Part shown: positions 36,692 through 43,795 of the stretch, one piece after another
Position numbering within the stretch: position 1 is the first letter of the stretch
Layout: every line of letters begins with the position of its first letter
Origin: Rhodanobacter sp.
Lineage (GTDB): Bacteria; Pseudomonadota; Gammaproteobacteria; Xanthomonadales; Rhodanobacteraceae
Assembly: GCA_004298015.1 (NCBI GenBank)
Contig: SCSE01000047.1
Coordinates: 1-64,000 of the forward strand
Length of the DNA: 64,000 bases
Reading direction: 5' to 3'
Made by a program: the position numbers and the translations under genes
Notes under the pieces: generated by a model
The model's input: the letters and a program-made list of their open reading frames with translations, nothing else
Told to the model about the DNA's origin: nothing
The model's database searches: none

Positions 36692-37600
36692 ATGCGTCTG
36701 TTACCCGCCCTGCTGATGTTGATGTTGCCGCTGGCTGCGGCAGGGCAGTCCGTGGCTGTCGACAGTGCGACTTCGCAGTGGTTGCTGGCGCAACCGCGGT
36801 CGACGCAGACAGATGGCAATACGCTTCAGCTGCCGCTTTGGCTGGATGCCGAGGGTGGCCATTCGTTGTCGCTCGTGGCCGATCAGGCCACGGGAGCGAA
36901 GGCCATGCGCTTCAACGCGCCGTTGACGTTGTCGCCGGTGGATGCGACCCGGGTGACGGCCAGCGGTTTGCAGTTCGGGTTGACCCCCAACCTGCACGCC
37001 CATGCCGAAGTCAGCGAACATTCCTGGGTCAATCAGCCCTGGCGCGTGCTTGGCAGTGAGGTCGGTGCGACCTACGCCACCGACAACTACAGTATTGATC
37101 TGAGCCTCGGCGCGAACAGCAATCCAGATTCCAGCGTGGCGCTGCCGCGGGTACTGCCAGGTGGTGCGCCCGGCGTCGGTCTGATGTCCAGTTTTGACAG
37201 CAGCGCCCAGGTCAATGCTCGCGGTCGTCTAGCGCTGGGCAATCGCAGCGGTATCGACCTTGGCGCCAGCGTTGGCCGCATCCATCTGCTTCCGGGCAAC
37301 TTGCTAGGCATCAATACGCTGGATCAGCGCGTGCTGAGTTTCGGCGTGGATCATGGCCCGCTCAGCGGCACCCTGGTTGGCCGTACCATCCAGCCACAGG
37401 CCGGTATTCCGGGTGCCTACAACCTCGATCAGCGCTGGAGCAGCATCGATCTGGGTGTTACCTGGCGCTTGCCGTGGCGTGGTGAATTGAGTGTGGGTGC
37501 ACAGAATCTGTGGTCGTCGGGCACGTCGGCCAATACCCCGGCCGGCCCCGAGCCGGATCAATCGCGGACCCCCTACGTGCAATACCACCAGGATCTCTGA
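36692..37600 (+). CDS. Exported beta-rich protein of unknown function
   Basis: 302 aa from ATG 36692, chosen because it starts a signal peptide (MRLLPALLMLMLPLAAAGQS); the track's upstream 34 codons lack any signal. The mature part is rich in alternating hydrophobic strands (VNARGRLALGNRSGIDLGASVG; VLSFGVDHGPLSGTLVGRTI; SSIDLGVTWRLPWRGELSVGAQNLW), suggesting an outer-membrane beta-barrel or periplasmic beta-protein. I do not recognise the family. A possible -10 (TACAAT, 36645-36650) lies 42 nt upstream of the start. It stands alone. Confidence 0.7.
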   Translation: MRLLPALLMLMLPLAAAGQSVAVDSATSQWLLAQPRSTQTDGNTLQLPLWLDAEGGHSLSLVADQATGAKAMRFNAPLTLSPVDATRVTASGLQFGLTPNLHAHAEVSEHSWVNQPWRVLGSEVGATYATDNYSIDLSLGANSNPDSSVALPRVLPGGAPGVGLMSSFDSSAQVNARGRLALGNRSGIDLGASVGRIHLLPGNLLGINTLDQRVLSFGVDHGPLSGTLVGRTIQPQAGIPGAYNLDQRWSSIDLGVTWRLPWRGELSVGAQNLWSSGTSANTPAGPEPDQSRTPYVQYHQDL

Positions 37601-38139
37601 TCCGCAGCCCGTCGGCACATCCACTGCATTCTTGTTTGGAATATGGCTTGAGACGGCCGTCCACGATCGGCCGGATCGAGCAAAATCCGGCAGACCATTA
37701 TGAGGCCAAGGGCGACCCGATACGAATTCGCGACATGGTGGATGCATCATGCGAAGTATCGGCAAGCGCGTTTGCTTCCACCGCGTAGCGCGGACACCGT
37801 CCGCCGCGCTCTATCATGACGCCTCCGGGCAGGTCCGGCGGACCGTGTCCGCCCTACGCCGATGCACGCGTTGCCATGGACGTGCAAATCACCCATCTGC
37901 CGCACCCGCGTTTCGAGAAGGGCATGGGATGGCTCTTCTTGAGGGATGCGGGTCAGGCAAAATCTTGCTGACCGCGGCTGCAGACAGCTATCTGACAAGG
38001 CGCTGCGGAAGTGCGGATACAACATGTGGGGGATCAAGTCTCACCAGGTCACGGACCCCTGGGGAGATCTCGCCGCGGGGTTCGACAGGTTCCCAACCTC
38101 CGAGGCTGTTTGATGGCGGCGTTTCAGCCACGGATACGC
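37601..38139. other. Intergenic region with a REP pair
   Basis: 539 nt between convergent genes with no supported ORF. It carries one inverted REP pair at 37785-37857 (GTAGCGCGGACACCGTCCGCC and GGCGGACCGTGTCCGCCCTAC). Confidence 0.6.
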
Positions 38140-39042
38140 TCAGTTTTTTCGTGACAGCTGCAGGTCGCCGCTGAAGGTTTCGACCTGGATGCTGCCTTGG
38201 CCGTTGCCAAGCTGTGCCTGCAGGGTGCTGCCGGGGCCGTGTTCGGCTTTTTCAGGCGTGCCGAAGTTGCTTTTCAGATCGCCACTGAAACTGCTGGCAT
38301 GCACCTTGGCGGACGTATCGGCCGGGAGTTGCAGCTGCACATCGCCGCTCATGCTGTCGACGTCGATGCGGCCCCGGTTGGCCAGCTTGCCATTCAATTG
38401 GACCGCGCCGGAGACAGTGCTGAGGATCAACTTTTGCCAGGGACCACCGCCGGCGCGGATGTGCCCGGAGATGGTCTGCAGCGTGACTTCGCGACCGAGG
38501 TCGGGTGCCAGGATGTCGCCGCTGACTGTTTGCAACTCGGCGCGTTCGGCGCGGCCGGACAAGCTTACCCCGCCGCTGACGCTGTCGACCTTCAGCGAGG
38601 GTGTGCGCGCATCGATGCGTACCTTGCCGCTGACGGTATTGACCACGATACTGCCGCCGTCGATGCCGTCGACAGCGAGTCGCGCGCTGACCAGGTGGAT
38701 GTCCAGCGACGCCGTCCTGGGGACGTGCAGCTCCAGGTGGGTGGGTGCCATGTTGTTGTCACCGCGCCAGTTGAACCAGCCGGGACCTCCTTGCGGTACG
38801 ACCTTGATCGCCAGTTGATGCCGGTCGCCGCTCATGGCCAGCGGTCTGGCGCCTTCGCCGAGCTGGCCGCTGAGTTGCACTTCGGCGCGATCCCAGCCGA
38901 TCACCGAGACCGTACCCTTGACGTTGTGGATGCTGACGTGCACGCCGGGATCGGCGGCCTGTTGCAACCGGATGGGTGTATCGGCGAGTGCCTCGCCAAG
39001 ACAAAGCCCGGACAGCAAGAGGATGCAGGCAAGCGTTTTCAT
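38140..39042 (-). CDS. Exported DUF4097-type beta-helix protein
   Basis: 300 aa from ATG 39042; the 531-aa track ORF fuses this frame to unrelated sequence upstream. A signal peptide (MKTLACILLLSGLCLGEALA) is followed by a repetitive beta-solenoid pattern: VSGKVRID, VSGGVSLSG, VSGDILAPD, ISGHIRAGG, VSGAVQLNG, MSGDVQLQL, FSGDLKSNF, each about 20-25 residues apart. This is the adhesin-like DUF4097 (LiaG-like) fold. Follows an anti-sigma-like gene by 17 nt and an ECF sigma gene, so it is probably a member or target of that envelope-stress unit. Confidence 0.82.
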   Translation of the reverse strand: MKTLACILLLSGLCLGEALADTPIRLQQAADPGVHVSIHNVKGTVSVIGWDRAEVQLSGQLGEGARPLAMSGDRHQLAIKVVPQGGPGWFNWRGDNNMAPTHLELHVPRTASLDIHLVSARLAVDGIDGGSIVVNTVSGKVRIDARTPSLKVDSVSGGVSLSGRAERAELQTVSGDILAPDLGREVTLQTISGHIRAGGGPWQKLILSTVSGAVQLNGKLANRGRIDVDSMSGDVQLQLPADTSAKVHASSFSGDLKSNFGTPEKAEHGPGSTLQAQLGNGQGSIQVETFSGDLQLSRKN

Positions 39043-39059
39043 GATCGCTCCTGGGCGAT

Positions 39060-39500
39060 TCACCCGGCTTTCCGGGTCAGTTGGCGGAGTTCGGCTTGTT
39101 GCTGCCGGGTGCGTGTCAGCAGGCGTTGCAGCGCTGCCGAGCGAGGGCTCTGCTGCAGCGCCTGGCGCAGTTCGAGGCGTGCCGTGTCCAGCTCGATGGC
39201 GGCGCCGGTCAGTCGCGGATCGCTGGGTCGCCAGTCGCCTGGTGAGGCAACTTCGACCGCTGTGGGCTGAGCGGTGGACCACAAATGCCAGCCGAGCAGG
39301 CCGGCAACCGCGATCGAGGCGGCCAGACCGCTGCCCAGCAGCCAGCGCGTCGAGCCGGTCGTAGATCGTGAGCGCACCGGTTGCCGGTGGTCGGCGTCCA
39401 TCGGGTGCAGCATGGCGTCGATAGCCGGCCACAGCTCGCGCTGCGGCATGACGGGCTGACGCAGGGCGCGAAGCTGGTGGCGCCACTCGAATTCGTTCAT
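39060..39500 (-). CDS. Probable anti-sigma factor (single-pass membrane protein)
   Basis: 146 aa. A cytoplasmic N-terminus (about 1-50, WRHQLRALRQPVMPQRELWPAIDAML), one membrane segment (about 53-73, WLLGSGLAASIAVAGLLGWHLW) and a periplasmic coiled tail (ELRQALQQSPRSAALQRLLTRTRQQQAELRQL). Its ATG overlaps the stop of the ECF sigma gene by 4 nt. Size, topology and coupling indicate a cognate anti-sigma factor; no zinc-binding HxxxCxxC motif is present, so the call rests mainly on context. Confidence 0.72.
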   Translation of the reverse strand: MNEFEWRHQLRALRQPVMPQRELWPAIDAMLHPMDADHRQPVRSRSTTGSTRWLLGSGLAASIAVAGLLGWHLWSTAQPTAVEVASPGDWRPSDPRLTGAAIELDTARLELRQALQQSPRSAALQRLLTRTRQQQAELRQLTRKAG

Positions 39501-40045
39501 CGCAGTTCTCCCAGAATCTTGCGCAGCAGGCCGCGGGCCCGATGCAACTGTGCCTTCGAGGTGCCTGCGGCCATGCCGAGTTCAGCGGCAATGTCCTCAT
39601 GGCGCCAGCCCTCGATGTCATGCAACACCAGCACCGCCCGGGCGCGCGGCGGCAGGGAGCCGATCGCCCGTTCCAGTTCGTCACGTTCGGCGGCGCAAAA
39701 TGGCGTCTGGCCGGTCTCGGGCAGCTGATCGTCATCGAACGTGCTGACCGGGTCGGCGGCGCGGGCGCGGATCTCCATCAACGCCACATTCACCGCAAGC
39801 CGGTACAACCAGGTGCCGAAGGCGCTCTCGTGCCGAAACCCCGACAGCTTCTGCCAGGCGCGGACAAAGGCCTCCTGGGTCAGGTCCTCGGCCCGCGCGC
39901 GGTCGTATCCGGTGAGCCGGAGCAGTGCGCCATGGATGCGGCCGACATGCGCCTGATAGAGCCGTTGGAAGGCGTCGTGGTCACCGGTCGCCGCTGCGCG
40001 CACGTCGTCTGCGTCGTGACTACCCGGGTGGGTGGCTGGCGGCAT
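39497..40045 (-). CDS. ECF-type RNA polymerase sigma factor
   Basis: 182 aa if started at ATG 40045, which has CGGAAG 5 nt upstream; ATG 40078 or the track start are alternatives. Region 2 (DAFQRLYQAHVGRIHGALLRLTGYDRARAEDLTQEAFVRAWQKL) and region 4 (SLPPRARAVLVLHDIEGWRHEDIAAELGMAAGTSKAQLHRARGLL) are both clear. Heads the operon sigma - anti-sigma - DUF4097 protein. The target promoter motif is not apparent. Confidence 0.9.
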   Translation of the reverse strand: MPPATHPGSHDADDVRAAATGDHDAFQRLYQAHVGRIHGALLRLTGYDRARAEDLTQEAFVRAWQKLSGFRHESAFGTWLYRLAVNVALMEIRARAADPVSTFDDDQLPETGQTPFCAAERDELERAIGSLPPRARAVLVLHDIEGWRHEDIAAELGMAAGTSKAQLHRARGLLRKILGELR

Positions 40046-40178
40046 CAGGCTTCCGGTAGCGGGACAGGCGGCGGTCATCTTGCCAGCTTGGATGCGCCCG
40101 CGCGCGCAAGGGTTTGCATGACGCGGATCTTCACCCATCCGCCGTCGCGCACGCCTGATCGCGCGCGCGACGGACTAT

Positions 40179-41963
40179 TCAGGGCGTGGCGGCCTCGCGC
40201 TGCGGCGATGACGCAGTGCTGGCCAGGGCTTCGGCGACGCGCCGTTGCTCCTGATGCAGGCGTTCGGGCAACCGCGGGGTGAAGCTTTCCAGGTACTCGC
40301 CGATCGCCGCGATCTCGGCCTGCCAGCCGGCGACGTTCACGGCGAGCAGCTGGTCGAGCTGGTGCTGATCGAGCGCGAGGCCCTCAAGCTTGAGCTCGCC
40401 GGTGGCCGGCAGGATGCCGATGGCCGTTTGCCGTCCGCGTGCGCGGCCGGTTACCCGTTCGATCATCCATTCCAACACCCGCATGTTGTCGCCGAAGCCG
40501 GGCCACAGGAAGGCACCGCTGGGGTCCTTGCGGAACCAGTTGACATGGAAGATCTTCGGCAGCTTCGCCGCGGGCTGGTCGAACGACAGCCAGTGCGCGA
40601 AGTAGTCGCCGTAGTGATAGCCGCAGAATGGCTTCATCGCCATCGAGTCGCGGCGCAATACGCCGACGGCGCCGGTGGCGGCAGCGGTGGTTTCCGAGCC
40701 CATCGCGGCGCCCATCAGCACACCGTGACTCCAGTCGCGAGCTTCCATCACCAGTGGCAACAGGGCCGGCCGGCGGCCACCGAACACGATCGCGCTGATT
40801 GGCACCCCCTGCGGTGCCTCGGCCTGAGGTGACCAGGTCGGACACTGGCGGGCACGCACCGTGAAACGTGAATTGGGATGCGCGGCCGGGCCATTGGCCG
40901 GATCGTATGGCCGCCCTTGCCAGTCGGTGGCCGGGGTGCCGGGCAGGCCTTCCCACCACGGCTGGTTGTCCGCGGTGACGGCAACGTTGGTGAAAATAGT
41001 GTCGTGCGAGATGCTTTCCAGCGCATTCGGGTTGGTGCTGCCGCTGGTGCCCGGGGCCACACCGAAGAAGCCGGCCTCCGGGTTGATGGCATACAGCTGG
41101 CCGTCGTTGCCCGGATGCATCCAGCAGATATCGTCGCCGACGGTCCAGACCTTCCAGCCATCGCGGCGGTAACCTTCCGGTGGAATCAGCATCGCCAGGT
41201 TGGTCTTGCCACAGGCCGAGGGAAAGGCGGCGGCGATGTAGTGGGTCTCGCCAGCCGGGTTCTCGATGCCGACGATCAGCATGTGTTCGGCCAGCCAGCC
41301 TTCATGCCGGGCCTGGTCGCTGGCTATCCGCAGGGCGTGGCATTTCTTGCCCAGCAGGGCGTTGCCGCCGTAACCGGAGCCGTAGGACTTGATCGTGCGC
41401 TCGGCGGGGAAGTGCATGATGAAGCGGCGCTCGGGGTCGAGTTCGCCGGTGGAGTGCAGGCCCTTGACGAAGGTGCCCTCGCGCTCGATGCGCGCAAGCG
41501 CGGCGGCACCCATGCGGGTCATGATGCGCATGTTGGCGACCACGTAGGGGCTGTCGGTGATTTCCACACCGCAGCGCGCCAGCGGCGAGTCGATCGGCCC
41601 CATGCAGTAGGGGATAACGTACAGCGTACGACCGGCCATGCAGCCATCGAACAGCGCATCGATTTTCGCGTGGGCCTCGGCCGGCGCCATCCAGTGGTTG
41701 TTGGGGCCGCTATCGTGTTGCTGCGGGTGACAGACGAAGGTCAGGTGTTCGACGCGTGCCACGTCGGCCGGATCGGATCGGTGCAGGTAGCATCCCGGAT
41801 GGGTCTGCTGATTCAGTTCGATCAGGTCGCCGTCGTGCAGCATCTGCTGCAGCAGACCCTGATATTCACCGTCCGAGCCGTCACACCAGTGAACCCTTGC
41901 CGGGCGGGTCAGGGCCGCCACATCGTCGACCCAGCGCCCAAGCGCTTCCAGCTTGCTGGCCAT
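40179..41963 (-). CDS. pckG: Phosphoenolpyruvate carboxykinase (GTP)
   Basis: GTP-dependent PEPCK, decarboxylating oxaloacetate to phosphoenolpyruvate in gluconeogenesis. 594 aa from ATG 41963 (MASKLEALGRWVDDV) with GAGAGGG upstream; an ATG directly before it is equally possible. Kinase loop FPSACGKTNLAMLIPPEG, the GDDICWMHPG metal region, YVIPYCMGPIDSPLARCGVEITDSPYV and the FLWPGFGDNMRVLEWMIERV motif are all present. Length is normal. Fits with the fatty-acid oxidation genes that follow, since growth on acetyl-CoA needs gluconeogenesis. Confidence 0.96.
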   Translation of the reverse strand: MASKLEALGRWVDDVAALTRPARVHWCDGSDGEYQGLLQQMLHDGDLIELNQQTHPGCYLHRSDPADVARVEHLTFVCHPQQHDSGPNNHWMAPAEAHAKIDALFDGCMAGRTLYVIPYCMGPIDSPLARCGVEITDSPYVVANMRIMTRMGAAALARIEREGTFVKGLHSTGELDPERRFIMHFPAERTIKSYGSGYGGNALLGKKCHALRIASDQARHEGWLAEHMLIVGIENPAGETHYIAAAFPSACGKTNLAMLIPPEGYRRDGWKVWTVGDDICWMHPGNDGQLYAINPEAGFFGVAPGTSGSTNPNALESISHDTIFTNVAVTADNQPWWEGLPGTPATDWQGRPYDPANGPAAHPNSRFTVRARQCPTWSPQAEAPQGVPISAIVFGGRRPALLPLVMEARDWSHGVLMGAAMGSETTAAATGAVGVLRRDSMAMKPFCGYHYGDYFAHWLSFDQPAAKLPKIFHVNWFRKDPSGAFLWPGFGDNMRVLEWMIERVTGRARGRQTAIGILPATGELKLEGLALDQHQLDQLLAVNVAGWQAEIAAIGEYLESFTPRLPERLHQEQRRVAEALASTASSPQREAATP

Positions 41964-42072
41964 CATTCCCTCTCTGGTCTTGTCGCAAAAAAGAGCTGGA
42001 ACGGTAGTTTGCGAGCACTGGCATTGCAAGGTCGCGCGCAGCAGGGGGCGCGATCCGGGTGCTCCGGGAGAA

Positions 42073-42161
42073 CTCAAGGGGTTGGGAAAATATTGAACGC
42101 CGTAGCGAAAGCGTCGTCAGGTGTTCGCGGCAGGCGGGTGATTTTTCCTCAGCCTCTCAAG
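42073..42161. repeat. Complete stop-codon-linked hairpin element at tetR
   Basis: 89 bp. Read on the minus strand, it begins at the tetR TGA (CTTGAGAGGCTGAGGAAAAA), passes through CGCCTGCCGC-type sequence and a GAACACC/GGCGTTC-like stem, and ends with a diverged reverse copy of its start (TTTTCCCAACCCCTTGAG). It matches the copies at 17018, 31632 and 62736 and may form a long transcript-end hairpin. Confidence 0.7.
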
Positions 42162-42735
42162 CGGGGGCCAGGGTGGCGATCATGTGCTCCACGTAGGCAT
42201 CGAATTCCTCGTGGTTGATACGCGGCAGGCCGAGGGTGAAGTTCAGCTGCAAAAAACCGACATAGGCGGCATAGGTCAGTCGGGCCCGATTGAGGGCTTC
42301 GGGCGGCAGCAATCCGGCCTCGCGATAGACCGTGGTCAGGAATTGCATCCGCCGCTGCGACACGCGCGCCATCACCGGGACGACCTGCGGATGATCGAGT
42401 GCCTTCAGCAGCGCGGCGTAGACGCGGTGGGGATGCAGCTCGTGGGCAACCCGCCGGAACAGTTCGGGCAGGCGCTTGCGCGGATCGGCGATTTGTTCGA
42501 TCTGGCTGATGATCTCGCGCTCGCCATACTGCTCCCAGCGTTCGAGTGCTGCATTGAGCAACGCTTCGCGGGTGCGGAAGTGCCAGTAGAAACTGCCCTT
42601 GGTTACCCCCAGCTGGCGCGCCAGCGCCTCCACTGCCAGCGCGCCCACGCCTTGCTCGGCGATCAGGTGCAGGGCGGCAACTTCCCAATCCTCGGCCGAC
42701 AGACGGGTACGCTCGGGTTTGCTGCTGACATTCAT
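42157..42735 (-). CDS. TetR-family transcriptional regulator
   Basis: 192 aa from ATG 42735; the 294-aa track ORF extends into the divergent gene. HTH at about residues 28-55 (GALAVEALARQLGVTKGSFYWHFRTREALLNAAL). The C-terminal half is the ligand/dimer domain. It is divergent from a hydrolase-fadE operon and both starts carry CCATAC/GTATGG palindromes, so it probably represses itself and that operon in response to an acyl-CoA or related ligand, as FadR/PsrA-type TetR proteins do. The ligand is inferred. Confidence 0.9.
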   Translation of the reverse strand: MNVSSKPERTRLSAEDWEVAALHLIAEQGVGALAVEALARQLGVTKGSFYWHFRTREALLNAALERWEQYGEREIISQIEQIADPRKRLPELFRRVAHELHPHRVYAALLKALDHPQVVPVMARVSQRRMQFLTTVYREAGLLPPEALNRARLTYAAYVGFLQLNFTLGLPRINHEEFDAYVEHMIATLAPA

Positions 42736-42739
42736 GTCC

Positions 42740-42754
42740 GTATGGTAGCCATAC
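42740..42754. promoter_or_regulatory. Operator-like palindrome at the tetR start
   Basis: GTATGG-TAG-CCATAC, a perfect 6-bp inverted repeat ending 4 nt before the tetR ATG. The same half-sites recur in opposite arrangement in front of the divergent hydrolase gene. Confidence 0.6.
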
Positions 42755-42846
42755 CTCGGAGATTTGTAATCTGCAGCCAGGGGGATGAAGTGGAAATCAC
42801 CGATCCGCTGCGCTGGCGACGGCCTGCCCGCGTGCTCAGCGGTATC

Positions 42847-42887
42847 TTGACGACGCTTGTCTGCACCATCCATACTCATCCGTATGG
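42847..42887 (+). promoter_or_regulatory. Promoter-operator of the hydrolase-fadE operon, possibly leaderless
   Basis: -35 TTGACG (42847-42852), 18-bp spacer, -10 CATACT (42871-42876). A start 7-8 nt downstream falls on the ATG at 42884, so the mRNA may have no leader; no Shine-Dalgarno is visible. The inverted repeat CCATAC - TCATCC - GTATGG (42870-42887) covers the -10 and the start codon, where a bound TetR protein would block initiation. Confidence 0.5.
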
Positions 42888-43786
42888 TCATTGCAGATGC
42901 GCCCCCGCCCGTTGTCAGTCGTTTCCTGGTCGCCGACCTCGGCCTGGCGGTGGAGACACGCCATCCAGACGGCCGTCCAACGCTGCTGTTTGCCCATGGC
43001 TTCGGCCAGACGCGTGGCGCCTGGAACACCGCGGCATCCACGCTCGCCGCCGCGGGTTGCCGCTGCGTGAGCTTCGACAGCCGTGGCCATGGAGAAAGCG
43101 ACCGGGTGGCTGGCGGCGACTACCATATGGAGCAGTTTGCCGACGATCTGCTGCGACTGGCCGGCGCGCAGCCACAGCCTCCGGTACTGGTGGGGGCCTC
43201 GATGGGCGGCCTGCTCGGCCTGCTGGTTGCGGGCGAGATCAGTCCGTCGGCATTTCGCGCGCTGGTGCTGGTCGACATCACGCCGCGCTGGGAAACCGCC
43301 GGGGTTGAACGAATTCTGACCTTCATGCAGGCCCATCCCGAGGGCTTTGCCGATTTCGCCGAAGCCGCCGAGCAGATCGCCGGCTACTTGCCGCAGCGCC
43401 GCGAGCGCAAGACCGAGCAACAGCTGCGCCCGTTGTTGCGGCAAAGCGCCGATGGCCGCTTGCGCTGGCACTGGGATCCGGCGCTGCTTGCTGGCATGGT
43501 GCAGGAGAGCGCGCGTTACCAGCCGCGTCTGCAGGCTGCTGCGGCGGCGGTCGGGATACCCGTGTTGCTGCTGTCAGGTGCGCGCAGCGACGTGGTTTCA
43601 CACGCGACGGTCGGCGAATTTCTGCAGTTGGTGCCGCATGCACGGCACGTGGACTTGCCCGATGCCACGCACATGGTCGCGGGCGACGCCAACGAGGCCT
43701 TTACCTACGAGGTCGTGCGTTTCGTGGAAAGTCTTGAAGCATCATCGAAAGCCGGCCCGCGGGTCGGTACTGTTGAACCGCAATGA
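42884..43786 (+). CDS. Alpha/beta-fold hydrolase
   Basis: 300 aa from ATG 42884 (MVIADAPPPVVSRFLV). Oxyanion-loop motif FAHGFGQTRGAW, nucleophile elbow LVGASMGGLLG, a late acid near LLSGARSDVVS and the catalytic His in LPDATHMVAGD. This resembles esterase/thioesterase-type hydrolases. Its stop lies 10 nt before fadE, so the two are co-transcribed; a role in releasing or trimming acyl groups in lipid degradation is a reasonable inference. Controlled by the divergent TetR. Confidence 0.85.
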   Translation: MVIADAPPPVVSRFLVADLGLAVETRHPDGRPTLLFAHGFGQTRGAWNTAASTLAAAGCRCVSFDSRGHGESDRVAGGDYHMEQFADDLLRLAGAQPQPPVLVGASMGGLLGLLVAGEISPSAFRALVLVDITPRWETAGVERILTFMQAHPEGFADFAEAAEQIAGYLPQRRERKTEQQLRPLLRQSADGRLRWHWDPALLAGMVQESARYQPRLQAAAAAVGIPVLLLSGARSDVVSHATVGEFLQLVPHARHVDLPDATHMVAGDANEAFTYEVVRFVESLEASSKAGPRVGTVEPQ

Positions 43787-43795
43787 GGTGTTGAA

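Noticed and set aside
38140-39735. 531-aa ORF spanning three genes on the minus strand
   Set aside because: Only its last 300 codons are real (signal peptide at 39042); the first part overlaps anti-sigma and sigma genes in a different frame.
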